DNA of 64,000 bases. It comes from an uncultured Ruminococcus sp. Lineage in GTDB: Bacteria > Bacillota > Clostridia > Lachnospirales > Lachnospiraceae. Positions 32,254 through 40,632 of the stretch are shown one piece after another. The translations under genes were made by a program, and so were the position numbers. The notes under the pieces are model-generated. The model was not told the origin of the DNA, searched no databases, and saw only the letters and a program-made list of their open reading frames with translations. Location: the NCBI GenBank assembly GCA_900541505.1, contig UQKK01000005.1, positions 62,001 to 126,000 of the forward strand, read 5' to 3'. Every line of letters starts with the position of its first letter. The stretch's first letter is position 1.

Positions 32254-33468
32254 ATGAAAAGAAATTGCATGAAGACGGCAATGCTTTTGGGTATGTGTTT
32301 ATTTATATCAGGTGGCTGCGCAGATGGCGGTGACAGGAAAGAGAGTCAGGAAAAAGTAAGTGCGGAAAGCGGAAATCTGGCTGAATCGGAGGAACTGGCA
32401 GAAGGATACAAGGAGATATACGAAGAGGCTAAGAAGGATGATACACTGCACACGAAAGAGGTCATAAGTCAGATTATAGAAACGCTGGGGGAGGAAGGGT
32501 GCTGTGCGGTGGACAGTGAAAACCGGATAAATATGACCAACGCAGATACAGCGGAAAAATTCTGTGAGACCGCGCAGAATGGAGAGGAGGGGGCATGTTC
32601 TTTTTTTCAGGTGACAGATGAAGGCGGATTTATACGCTATGACCTGCTTTCGCAGGATGGAAAGATGGAGGTAAAGCGCAGTAATCTTTCCTGGACAGCA
32701 GAAGGGGAACCTGCCGCTGAACAGGTGGATGCCTATACGGCAGAAGCGTGGAATTATACAGAGAAGGGATATCTTTTTTTGGAACTTGCGCGTCCCGCCG
32801 GATTCGATGGACCCAGCGGACATACGGCAATGCGCATCGCGCCCTTGGAGGAAGAACTGAGACAATGGAATGAAAGATGTATCCTCCCGGTAGGGTATGG
32901 GGGAAACAATTTGTTTTTGACAGACTGGGACAGAGGGAGCCTTCAAAAACTTTGCCTGTACGATTTATACGAACCTTTTTATGAAATGAAATATGGAGAA
33001 GAAAAGGTCTTTGATGCAAAGGTGGGCACGAAAGAATATGAAATACCGTCAGAAGAGTTTGAGTCGGTGCTGGAGACATTTCTGCCTGTGGATAAGTCGC
33101 TTTTGCAGATGGAAAAAGGCTATGACCCTGCAGAGGATTGTTATCTGTACAGACAGCGGGGGCAGTATGATATCGGCGGGAATCCGGACACGCCCTATCC
33201 GGAAGTAGTCGCCTGCGAAAAAGAGGAGGACGGGACCATTCTGCTGACTGTGGAGGCAGTGTGGAAGAAGGGAAATACCGACAGGGCATTTACCCACATG
33301 GTGCGGATTGGGCTTAAGGAGGATGGTACATTTAGCTATCTTTCTAATCAGATTGTGCCCTCAGAGGATAATCAAATCCCCTCCTACATACCCAGGCTGA
33401 CGGATGAAGAGTGGGAAGAATACTACAGTTATCTGCAACCAAATTTGTTTGTAAACCGTCTAATTTAG
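32254..33468 (+). CDS. Lipoprotein of unknown function (DUF6070-like)
   Basis: A 404-residue secreted protein. Seen: a signal peptide with a lipobox-like ISGGC at about residues 18-22, so a lipid anchor is likely. A Glu-rich linker to about residue 60 follows, then a large soluble region with many aromatic and acidic residues (YKEIYEEAKK, TAEAWNYTEKGYLFLELARPAG, LYDLYEPFYEMKYGEEKVFDAKVG). The overall pattern resembles lachnospiral DUF6070 proteins, but I know no function for them. Strong ribosome site GAGGAGG before ATG 32254. It precedes an L,D-transpeptidase gene by 72 bases, suggesting a role at the cell envelope. Confidence 0.75.
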   Translation: MKRNCMKTAMLLGMCLFISGGCADGGDRKESQEKVSAESGNLAESEELAEGYKEIYEEAKKDDTLHTKEVISQIIETLGEEGCCAVDSENRINMTNADTAEKFCETAQNGEEGACSFFQVTDEGGFIRYDLLSQDGKMEVKRSNLSWTAEGEPAAEQVDAYTAEAWNYTEKGYLFLELARPAGFDGPSGHTAMRIAPLEEELRQWNERCILPVGYGGNNLFLTDWDRGSLQKLCLYDLYEPFYEMKYGEEKVFDAKVGTKEYEIPSEEFESVLETFLPVDKSLLQMEKGYDPAEDCYLYRQRGQYDIGGNPDTPYPEVVACEKEEDGTILLTVEAVWKKGNTDRAFTHMVRIGLKEDGTFSYLSNQIVPSEDNQIPSYIPRLTDEEWEEYYSYLQPNLFVNRLI

Positions 33469-33540
33469 TATAAAACAGTTTCCTATAGACACAAGATATA
33501 GTAAAATAGACCTATATGCAAACAAAGGAGGACACAAAAG

Positions 33541-34938
33541 ATGAGGGGGCGAAAGAAGCTCTGGGTGATATTGATTTCTGTGGTGGGAATACTGGCGGCT
33601 GTTTATCTGGGGACGGCGCTGTATTTCCAAAGTCATTTCTTTGTCAACACAACGGCAAACGGGAGCGTTATCTCTTTGAAATCCCCGTCGGAGGTGGAAA
33701 AGGAAAAGGCGGAACAGGCAAAATCCTATGAACTGGTATTGGAGGAGATTGACGGCAGCACAGAATCACTCTCCGGCGAGGCGGTGGCGCTTGAGTATCA
33801 GGAAAGCGGGAAAGCAAAAGAACTGTTAAAGAAACAGAATGGATTTTTATGGCCTTCCATGTTTTTTACAAAGAGGGCATATGACATGGAAGAGAGAGCT
33901 GCATTTGACAGCGCGGCACTGGAAGCGCAGATTGCAAAGCTTCACTGTGTGACGCGGGAAGACCAGACAGACCCGGTCAGTGCCATGCCGGAGTTTAACG
34001 GTGAACAGTTTGTTGTAAAAAAGGAGACTCTGGGGACGAAATTAGATGCGGAGGCGCTGCGTGTACAGCTGGAGGCAGCGCTGTCCAATATGGATGAGAC
34101 GATGAATCTGGAAGAAAAGGGATGTTACCTGCTTCCAAGGTTTACAGAGGATTCCCAGGAAGTCAAGGCGGCGTGCGAGACACTTAACAATTATTGTAAA
34201 GCCAGTGTAACCTACCTGATGGACCCGAACACAGAAGTGGTGGACAAGCAATTGATTTCAGGGTGGCTTACCTGGGATGAAAATATGAACGTCACCTTTT
34301 TAGAAGACAAGGTGCGGGAATACATGAATGGATTCGCGGCAAAGTATGAGACTGTAGGAGTGTCCAGACCGCTTACGACTCCCTGGGGGAAAGAGACAGA
34401 GGTTTACGGCGGTACATATGGATGGGCAATAGATGAGGGGGCGGAGGCAGAAGCTCTCATCGCCAGCATCAAAGCCGGAGAGGTTGTGGAAAAACAGCCT
34501 GTATATGAACAGCAGGCGGCAACTCACGCGGCCCAGGATTGGGGGAATAGCTTTATAGAAGTGGATTTGAGCGACCAGCATATGTGGTGCATCATAGACG
34601 GAAACGTAGTACTGGAGACGGATGTGGTAACGGGCAAGCCCTATGCGCTCTCCACGCCTTGTGGGGTGTACGATATTCTGATGATGTCCACGGATACCGT
34701 TCTGGTGGGGAATATCGTGCCGGAGACGGGGAAACCGGAGTATGAGACGCTGGTTTCCTATTGGATGCAGGTGACATGGGAAGGCGTCGGTTTCCATGAT
34801 GCCACCTGGCAGCCGGCATTTGGCGGACAGCTTTACTGGGATATCGGCTCCCATGGCTGCATCAATATGCCCCTGGATATGGCGGGGGCGCTCTACGGGA
34901 TGATTTACACCGGGATGCCGGTGGTCATGCATTATTAA
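33541..34938 (+). CDS. L,D-transpeptidase (YkuD domain) with N-terminal peptidoglycan-binding-like region
   Basis: Membrane-anchored cell-wall enzyme of 465 residues. Seen: one N-terminal transmembrane segment at about residues 7-28, two extended regions resembling the PG_binding_4 modules of clostridial transpeptidases (AKSYELVLEEIDGSTESLSGEAV and the later TWDENMNVTFLEDKV), and the YkuD catalytic domain from about residue 340 with the active-site motif GSHGCINM near residue 440. Such enzymes make 3-3 peptidoglycan cross-links or anchor proteins and are insensitive to most beta-lactams. AAGGAGG lies before ATG 33541. A perfect hairpin directly follows the stop. Confidence 0.92.
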   Translation: MRGRKKLWVILISVVGILAAVYLGTALYFQSHFFVNTTANGSVISLKSPSEVEKEKAEQAKSYELVLEEIDGSTESLSGEAVALEYQESGKAKELLKKQNGFLWPSMFFTKRAYDMEERAAFDSAALEAQIAKLHCVTREDQTDPVSAMPEFNGEQFVVKKETLGTKLDAEALRVQLEAALSNMDETMNLEEKGCYLLPRFTEDSQEVKAACETLNNYCKASVTYLMDPNTEVVDKQLISGWLTWDENMNVTFLEDKVREYMNGFAAKYETVGVSRPLTTPWGKETEVYGGTYGWAIDEGAEAEALIASIKAGEVVEKQPVYEQQAATHAAQDWGNSFIEVDLSDQHMWCIIDGNVVLETDVVTGKPYALSTPCGVYDILMMSTDTVLVGNIVPETGKPEYETLVSYWMQVTWEGVGFHDATWQPAFGGQLYWDIGSHGCINMPLDMAGALYGMIYTGMPVVMHY

Positions 34939-34985
34939 CAGCGTCAGAGTACGGGGACAACACAGTTCCTCGTACTCTGACGCTG
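34939..34985 (+). terminator. Hairpin after the L,D-transpeptidase gene
   Basis: Perfect 15-bp stem (34939-34953 with 34971-34985, arm CAGCGTCAGAGTACG) starting right after the stop codon. The following sequence TCAGTTT is only weakly T-rich, so termination may be partial. Confidence 0.7.
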
Positions 34986-35056
34986 TCAGTTTGAAAGAGC
35001 ATTTTGTATAAAATTCGGTACAAGAACGTTTTTGAGAAGAATTATCAAAATATCGG

Positions 35057-35085
35057 TTGTCATTTTTTTAACATGATGATATACT
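35057..35085 (+). promoter_or_regulatory. Sigma-A promoter of pflBA
   Basis: TTGTCA (35057-35062), 17-base spacer, TATACT (35080-35085). The last two bases of the -10 box are the first bases of the palindromic element at 35084-35248, so the element lies at the transcription start. Confidence 0.75.
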
Positions 35086-35248
35086 AGTGTCCTGTATTAT
35101 TGGCTTTCAGCATAATGACGCAGAATGGATTTTTACGCTGCAAGGCGGAGGAATGAGACGATGCGGTGGCATCGTCGATTGACGACAACGCAGCAGATGG
35201 AAATCCAGGCAAGTCATTATGCGAAATGTGAATGAGACAGTACACTAG
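35084..35248. mobile_element. MITE-like palindromic element in the pflB leader
   Basis: About 165 bases with imperfect terminal inverted repeats: left end CTAGTGTCCTGT, right end ACAGTACACTAG, and matching inner arms GCATAATGAC/GTCATTATGC and GGATTT/AAATCC. A central GATGCGGTGGCATC hairpin lies in the middle. It has no coding capacity. If transcribed it would fold into one long hairpin in the pflB 5' leader. Length, ends and lack of genes fit a miniature inverted-repeat element; a transposase source is not visible in the window. It fills most of the gap before pflB. Confidence 0.7.
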
Positions 35249-35297
35249 CGATGAAAACAGGGAAAACAAGATTCAAGTTAAGGAGGGTTTTGAAAGA

Positions 35298-37550
35298 ATG
35301 GCACAATTTGAACAGTGGACTGGATTTCAAGGAAAACTCTGGAAAGAGGAAGTGAATGTTCGCGACTTTATCCAGAATAACTATACACAGTATGAGGGCG
35401 ACGAATCCTTCCTGGAAGCTCCGACAGAGGCGACAGACAAGCTCTGGGGTGAACTCCAGAAACTGCAGAAGGAAGAGCGGGCAAAAGGCGGAGTGCTGGA
35501 CATGGAGACAGAGGTGGTTTCCGGTCTGACCGCATATGGCGCCGCATATATCAACGAGGAAATGAAGGATTTGGAGCAGGTGGTAGGACTCCAGACGGAC
35601 AAACCGCTGAAAAGAGCGTTTATGCCTTACGGCGGTATCAAGATGGCGGAGCAGGCATGCACCACATATGGCTACACACCGAGCAAGGAACTGCACGATA
35701 TTTTTACAAAATACCACAAGACGCATAACCAGGCGGTATTTGATATCTATACTCCGGAGATGAAAAAGGCGCGTCATAACAAGATTATCACCGGTCTTCC
35801 GGACACATACGGAAGAGGACGTATTGTAGGCGACTATCGCCGTGTGGCGCTCTATGGTATTGATTACCTGATTGAGAAGAAAGAGTCTGACTTTATCGAG
35901 TACGAGAGACACGGGATGAAGGGAACTGATTTCCGTCTCCGCGAGGAAGTTGCGGACCAGATTCGTGCCCTGAAGGGAATGAAAGAAATGGCGGCAGCTT
36001 ACGGCTTCGACATTTCCCAGCCTGCGAAAAACGCGAAAGAGGCTGTACAGTGGCTGTATTTCGGATATCTGGCAGCAATCAAGACACAGAACGGCGCGGC
36101 TATGAGCGTGGGACGTATCTCCACATTCCTTGATATTTATATTGAGAGAGATATCAAGGCAGGAATCCTCACGGAGGCGCAGGCGCAGGAGCTCATCGAC
36201 CACATGGTTATGAAATTCCGTATGGTAAAATTCGCGAGAATCCCGTCCTACAATGAACTGTTCTCCGGCGACCCGGTATGGGCGACATTGGAGATGGCTG
36301 GAATCGGCATGGACGGACGTCATATGGTAACAAAGAATGATTATCGTTTCCTGCACACACTGGAAAACATGGGACCGGCACCGGAGCCGAACCTGACGGT
36401 TCTCTACTCCTCCCATTTGCCGGAGAACTTTAAGAAATATGCTTCCTATATTTCCATCAAGACAAGTTCTATCCAGTACGAGAACGACGATGTGATGCGT
36501 CCGGTATGGGGCGACGACTATTCCATCTGCTGCTGCGTATCCGCGACACAGACCGGAAAGGAAATCCAGTTCTTCGGGGCACGCGCAAACCTGGCAAAAT
36601 GCCTGCTGTACGCAATCAACGGCGGCGTGGATGTGAAATCCAGAGAACAGGTAGGTCCGGCTTACAGACCGATTACCTCTGAATATCTGGACTACGATGA
36701 GGTTATGGAGAGATATGACGCCATGATGGAATGGCTGTCCAAGCTGTATGTGGATACTTTGAATATGATTCACTACATGCACGACAAATATTATTATGAA
36801 GCAGCAGAGATGGCTCTTATCGATACAAACGTAAGACGTACCTTTGCTACAGGTATCGCAGGATTCTCACACGTTGTTGATTCCTTGAGCGCTATCAAAT
36901 ATGCAAAAGTCAAAGTTATCCGTGACGAGACAGGAATTGCGGTGGATTACGAGACAGAGGGAGACTTCCCGAGATACGGAAACGATGATGACCGTGCGGA
37001 TGAGATTGCGGTATGGCTGCTGCGTACCTTTATGAGCAAGCTGAAAAAATGCCATACCTACAGAAATTCCGAGCCGACGACTTCTATCCTGACCATTACA
37101 TCCAACGTGGTTTACGGAAAGGCAACCGGTTCCCTGCCGGATGGAAGAAAAGCGGGCGAACCGCTGGCACCGGGAGCAAACCCGTCCTACGGCGCGGAGA
37201 AGAACGGTCTTCTGGCTTCCTTAAACTCTGTCGCGAAACTGCCCTACGAGCAGGCGCTTGACGGAATCTCCAATACACAGACCATCAGTCCGGGAGCGTT
37301 GGGACACGATGACGAGGAGCGCACCAACAATCTGGTGCATGTGCTGGACGGATACTTTGACCAGGGCGCACATCACTTAAATGTGAACGTATTTGGCACA
37401 GAGAAGTTGATTGACGCTATGGAACATCCGGAAAAAGAAGAATACGCGAACTTTACGATTCGTGTATCCGGCTATGCTGTAAAATTCATCGATTTGACAC
37501 GGGAACAGCAGATGGATGTGATTTCCAGAACCTGCCACAGCATGATGTAA
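35298..37550 (+). CDS. pflB: Pyruvate formate-lyase (glycyl radical enzyme)
   Basis: Anaerobic enzyme converting pyruvate and CoA to acetyl-CoA and formate; 750 residues, normal length. Seen: the catalytic cysteines in DYSICCCVSATQTGK near residue 415 (three Cys in a row; the second and third or first pair correspond to Cys418-419 of E. coli), RNSEPTTSILTITSNVVYGKATG, and the C-terminal glycyl-radical loop RVSGYAVKFIDL near residue 727. The GSPD substrate-specific features match PFL rather than choline or glycerol lyases. ATG 35298 is chosen for the family N-terminus QFEQWTGFQGKLW and the AGGAGG at 35281-35286. Its activase gene follows after two bases. Confidence 0.96.
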   Translation: MAQFEQWTGFQGKLWKEEVNVRDFIQNNYTQYEGDESFLEAPTEATDKLWGELQKLQKEERAKGGVLDMETEVVSGLTAYGAAYINEEMKDLEQVVGLQTDKPLKRAFMPYGGIKMAEQACTTYGYTPSKELHDIFTKYHKTHNQAVFDIYTPEMKKARHNKIITGLPDTYGRGRIVGDYRRVALYGIDYLIEKKESDFIEYERHGMKGTDFRLREEVADQIRALKGMKEMAAAYGFDISQPAKNAKEAVQWLYFGYLAAIKTQNGAAMSVGRISTFLDIYIERDIKAGILTEAQAQELIDHMVMKFRMVKFARIPSYNELFSGDPVWATLEMAGIGMDGRHMVTKNDYRFLHTLENMGPAPEPNLTVLYSSHLPENFKKYASYISIKTSSIQYENDDVMRPVWGDDYSICCCVSATQTGKEIQFFGARANLAKCLLYAINGGVDVKSREQVGPAYRPITSEYLDYDEVMERYDAMMEWLSKLYVDTLNMIHYMHDKYYYEAAEMALIDTNVRRTFATGIAGFSHVVDSLSAIKYAKVKVIRDETGIAVDYETEGDFPRYGNDDDRADEIAVWLLRTFMSKLKKCHTYRNSEPTTSILTITSNVVYGKATGSLPDGRKAGEPLAPGANPSYGAEKNGLLASLNSVAKLPYEQALDGISNTQTISPGALGHDDEERTNNLVHVLDGYFDQGAHHLNVNVFGTEKLIDAMEHPEKEEYANFTIRVSGYAVKFIDLTREQQMDVISRTCHSMM

Positions 37551-37552
37551 TC

Positions 37553-38287
37553 ATGGGACAGGGATATATACACTCAACCGAGAGTTTCGGTTCCGTAGAC
37601 GGACCCGGTGTGCGCTTTGTCATTTTCTTTGCGGGCTGTGCTATGCGCTGCCAGTTCTGTCATAATGCGGACACCTGGAATATGAAAAACGGAGAGCTTC
37701 GCACAGCGGATGCTCTCCTAACAAATGCACTGCGGTATCGCTCCTACTGGGGAAAAGAAGGCGGAATCACGGTCAGCGGAGGAGAACCTCTTTTGCAGAT
37801 TGATTTTCTCACAGAGCTGTTTGAAAAGGCAAAGGCAGAAGGGGTACACACCACGCTGGATACAAGCGGAAATCCCTTTACACGGGAAGCCCCCTTTTTT
37901 GATAAATTTGAAAGGCTCATGAAGGTGACGGATTTGGTGCTGCTGGACTTAAAGCACATCGATGAAGAAGAACATAAAATCCTTACGGGATGTACGAACG
38001 AAAATATCCTGGATATGGCGACATACCTGTCAGAGATAAAGAAACCGGTGTGGATACGCCATGTCCTTGTTCCGGGGCGAAGTGACGAGGACAGATATCT
38101 GAAAAGATTATCGGAATTTATCGATACTCTGGATAATGTGGAAAAAGTAGAAGTACTTCCTTACCATACCCTGGGAGCTTATAAATGGAAGGAACTGGGG
38201 ATGGAATATCCGCTGGAGAAAGTAGAGCCTCCCACGAAAGACAGGGTGGAAAACGCGAACCGTATCTTACGGACAAAAGAACACTGA
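37553..38287 (+). CDS. pflA: Pyruvate formate-lyase-activating enzyme (radical SAM)
   Basis: A 244-residue radical-SAM activase that installs the glycyl radical on PflB. Seen: the [4Fe-4S] motif CAMRCQFC near residues 29-36 (CxxxCxxC), SVDGPGVRFVIFFAGC before it, TVSGGEPLLQIDFL near residue 77, TLDTSG near 103 and the C-terminal EVLPYHTLGAYKWKELG. Single-cluster short form, as expected for a PFL activase. ATG 37553 begins two bases after the pflB stop, so the two are co-transcribed; the ribosome site lies within the end of pflB. A strong terminator follows. Confidence 0.95.
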   Translation: MGQGYIHSTESFGSVDGPGVRFVIFFAGCAMRCQFCHNADTWNMKNGELRTADALLTNALRYRSYWGKEGGITVSGGEPLLQIDFLTELFEKAKAEGVHTTLDTSGNPFTREAPFFDKFERLMKVTDLVLLDLKHIDEEEHKILTGCTNENILDMATYLSEIKKPVWIRHVLVPGRSDEDRYLKRLSEFIDTLDNVEKVEVLPYHTLGAYKWKELGMEYPLEKVEPPTKDRVENANRILRTKEH

Positions 38288-38293
38288 GAAGCA

Positions 38294-38340
38294 AAAAGAG
38301 GAGAAAGCACTCAAATAAGAGAGTTTTCTCCTCTTTTCTT
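38294..38340 (+). terminator. Terminator of pflBA
   Basis: Thirteen-bp stem AAAAGAGGAGAAA (38294-38306) with TTTCTCCTCTTTT (38325-38337), ending in a T-rich run. It starts seven bases after the stop of pflA. Confidence 0.88.
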
Positions 38341-38379
38341 TGCAGCAGTGACAAGGGAGTGCGTCGCCCTGACTACGTG

Positions 38380-39222
38380 CTAAAGCTCAAATTCCTTGTA
38401 AAGAGAATCAAGATAATCCGGGTCCTCGGTTGCGCGAGCAATCTCATCTGCCCGGTTTGCCTTGATGAGCAGGGAATATAAACGGTTTAACCTCTCCCGT
38501 TCCTGCAATTGTCCAGTTTTTAAGCCCTCTTCTCTTGCTTTATTCTGTTCTAAAATACGCTCTTCCCAAGCCTGCATATATTTCACCCCGATTTCTTCGC
38601 TGGATTTGATAGCCTGTATCCGTCTCTGTATATCGTGGATTTTTTCGCTTGTGCAGCGTTCGCTCACAGCTTCGTTTGTGTGCTCCATGTATTTTAAAAG
38701 CTCAATGAGTTCCGGATTTACATCCTGGCTGTTAGTGCCGTGGGTATTCAAAAAAATCCGTGTCGCTTTATCTTTGAGAGCCAGCCCCGGGACCTCGTCG
38801 CATGTGGGATGGAAGGTGTAACAGTAGAGTCCGTGTCCGAATAAATCAAAGGGTGCAATGAGGATGATGTAAATTTCACTCAATCGGTTAAAGTCCACTT
38901 CGCCGGGCGGCAGCAGCCTGCAGTCGATGAGCGACTGATAGTATCGGCTCCGCATGGGGAGATTTTTTGTATCCTCCTGCTGTACCTCGGTGTCATAAAC
39001 GGTTCCGTCCGAATCCCTCGCCCAGACATCCAGCTTTATAAAACGGTTTAACGGTGAGGTGCGCTGCTCTTTCTCGGTCTGGGGAGGGTGCTTAAGACAG
39101 ATATCCTTACCGAGAATGATTTCCAGTACATTCTGCATGATAACCGGGTCTTCCATAGCCTCGGCAAACAAAAAACGGTCTAACAGGTTTAAATCCTGCA
39201 ATGATTTTTTTGTAAGATTCAT
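38380..39222 (-). CDS. Rpn family / PDDEXK-type nuclease-transposase protein, copy 1
   Basis: A 280-residue protein of the Rpn (recombination-promoting nuclease, PF12784-like) family. Seen: LNLLDRFLFAEAMEDPVIMQNVLEIILG at the N-terminus, the nuclease core FIKLDVWARDSDGTVYDTEVQQEDTKNLPMRSRYYQS with the D...ExQ motif near residue 80, and a helical C-terminus. Family members in E. coli promote RecA-independent recombination. ATG 39222 is chosen because AAAGGAG precedes it and copy 2 starts identically; a longer frame upstream (to 39399) is non-coding leader. The first ~235 residues are nearly identical to copy 2; the C-terminal tail EEGLKTGQLQERE differs. Confidence 0.88.
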   Translation of the reverse strand: MNLTKKSLQDLNLLDRFLFAEAMEDPVIMQNVLEIILGKDICLKHPPQTEKEQRTSPLNRFIKLDVWARDSDGTVYDTEVQQEDTKNLPMRSRYYQSLIDCRLLPPGEVDFNRLSEIYIILIAPFDLFGHGLYCYTFHPTCDEVPGLALKDKATRIFLNTHGTNSQDVNPELIELLKYMEHTNEAVSERCTSEKIHDIQRRIQAIKSSEEIGVKYMQAWEERILEQNKAREEGLKTGQLQERERLNRLYSLLIKANRADEIARATEDPDYLDSLYKEFEL

Positions 39223-39414
39223 ATTCAATTGTCTCCTTTCATTATAGGAAAAAAGGAAGGTGATTACAATAACTTTCCTCTGGAAATGCGCCAGTGCTTG
39301 GCAGCATGCTGGTGCGATGATGTTGATAGAATTTACGGAATCCGCCGCAGCGGACAGAATGATTAAAGTATCACTTATAGGGGATGTCCAAGCGAGCATC
39401 CCCTCACAGTTTGG

Positions 39415-40269
39415 TTATAGATGAAACTCCTTGTAAAGGGAATCAAGAAAATCCGGGTCTTCGGTTGCGCGAGTAATCTCATCTGCCCGATTTTCCTTGA
39501 TGAGCAGGGAGTACAGATGATTTAACCGTTCCTGTCCTTCAGAACGTCCACGGGCTAAACCTTGCTCTAAGCCCTCTTCCCTTGCTTTATTCTGTTCTAA
39601 AATACGTTCTTCCCAAGCCTGCATATATTTCACCCCGATTTCTTCACTGGATTTGATAGCCTGTATCCGTCTCTGTATATCGTGGATTTTTTCGCTTGCG
39701 CAGCGTTCGCTCACGGCTTCGTTTGTGTGCTCCATGTATTTTAAAAGCTCGATGAGTTCCGGATTTACATCCTGGCTGTTAGTGCCATGGGTATTCAGGA
39801 AAATCCGTGTCGCTTTATCTTTGAGAGCCAGCCCCGGGACCTCGTCGCATGTGGGATGGAAGGTGTAACAGTAGAGTCCGTGTCCGAATAAATCAAAGGG
39901 TGCAATGAGGATGATGTAAATTTCACTCAATCGGTTAAAGTCCACTTCGCCGGGCGGCAGCAGCCTGCAGTCGATGAGCGACTGATAGTATCGGCTCCGC
40001 ATGGGGAGATTTTTTGTATCCTCCTGCTGTACCTCGGTGTCATAAACGGTTCCGTCCGAATCCCTCGCCCAGACATCCAGCTTTATAAAACGGTTTAACG
40101 GTGAGGTGCGCTGCTCTTTCTCGGTCTGGGGAGGGTGCTTAAGACAGATATCCTTACCGAGAATGATTTCCAGTACATTCTGCATGATAACCGGGTCTTC
40201 CATAGCCTCGGCAAACAAAAAACGGTCTAACAGGTTTAAATCCTGCAATGATTTTTTTGTAAGATTCAT
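39415..40269 (-). CDS. Rpn family / PDDEXK-type nuclease-transposase protein, copy 2
   Basis: A 284-residue tandem paralogue of the gene at 38380-39222. The nuclease core (LDVWARDSDGTVYDTEVQQ) is unchanged. The tail reads EEGLEQGLARGRSEGQERLN in place of EEGLKTGQLQERERLN, four residues longer, and the last residues are EFHL instead of EFEL. ATG 40269 has AAAGGAG upstream; a TTG two codons earlier is too close to it. The upstream ~150 bases are duplicated too, so each copy keeps its own leader. Upstream is a non-coding stretch of about 360 bases with a long dyad and a terminator. Confidence 0.88.
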   Translation of the reverse strand: MNLTKKSLQDLNLLDRFLFAEAMEDPVIMQNVLEIILGKDICLKHPPQTEKEQRTSPLNRFIKLDVWARDSDGTVYDTEVQQEDTKNLPMRSRYYQSLIDCRLLPPGEVDFNRLSEIYIILIAPFDLFGHGLYCYTFHPTCDEVPGLALKDKATRIFLNTHGTNSQDVNPELIELLKYMEHTNEAVSERCASEKIHDIQRRIQAIKSSEEIGVKYMQAWEERILEQNKAREEGLEQGLARGRSEGQERLNHLYSLLIKENRADEITRATEDPDFLDSLYKEFHL

Positions 40270-40431
40270 ATTCAATTGTCTCCTTTCATTATAGGAAAAA
40301 AGGAAGGTGATTACAATAACTTTCCTCTGGAAATGCGCCAGTGCTTAGCAGCATGCTGGTGCGATGATGTTGATAGAATTTACGAAATCCGCCGCAGCGG
40401 ATAGGATAATTAAGATATATCTTATAAACGT

Positions 40432-40554
40432 ACCCTCTTTTTGCGAGGACACGCACGCCTCTTGTAAAGAGAGGGTCCCTCTCCGGAAAGGGTATTCTTA
40501 CCTTAACACGTTGGGAGAAGAATGGCAAGATACGTTTTGTAGCAAAGAGAGGGT
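40432..40554. repeat. Long-range inverted repeat upstream of the rpn pair
   Basis: Arms ACCCTCTTTTTGC (40432-40444) and GCAAAGAGAGGGT (40542-40554) pair at 12 of 13 positions. Between them is a further small hairpin (AGAGAGGGTCCCTCTC region near 40467). No gene lies in this stretch. It may be a decayed MITE-like element or a structured RNA. Confidence 0.45.
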
Positions 40555-40577
40555 GATGTGCTTTATGAAAGATATAA

Positions 40578-40621
40578 AAAAACAGGAGAAATCCACATAT
40601 AAGGGGATATCTCCTGTTTTT
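40578..40621. terminator. Bidirectional terminator after the ABC permease gene
   Basis: Perfect 12-bp stem AAAAACAGGAGA (40578-40589) with TCTCCTGTTTTT (40610-40621), A- and T-runs on the two sides. Serves the minus-strand permease gene ending at 40633. Confidence 0.85.
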
Positions 40622-40632
40622 CCAGCCAGATT

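Larger units (their letters stand above)
38380..40425. repeat. Tandem duplication carrying the two rpn genes
   Basis: Two direct repeat units of about 1.0-1.05 kb (roughly 38380-39380 and 39415-40425). Each holds the gene plus a common leader with TTGTCTCCTTTCATTATAGG (reverse orientation) and GCGCCAGTGCTT. Near-identity at DNA level points to a recent event; differences cluster in the gene 3' ends. Confidence 0.8.

Noticed and set aside
35217..36782. Long minus-strand open frame (521 codons) opposite pflB
   Set aside because: It is the mirror of a fully conserved, well-recognised gene. Its translation is Cys/His/Leu-rich without any domain, and it has no ribosome site.
39223..39399. Longer N-terminus for rpn copy 1 (in-frame start at 39399)
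   Set aside because: The extension is the duplicated non-coding leader; copy 2 has a stop in the equivalent place and the ribosome site favours the ATG at 39222.
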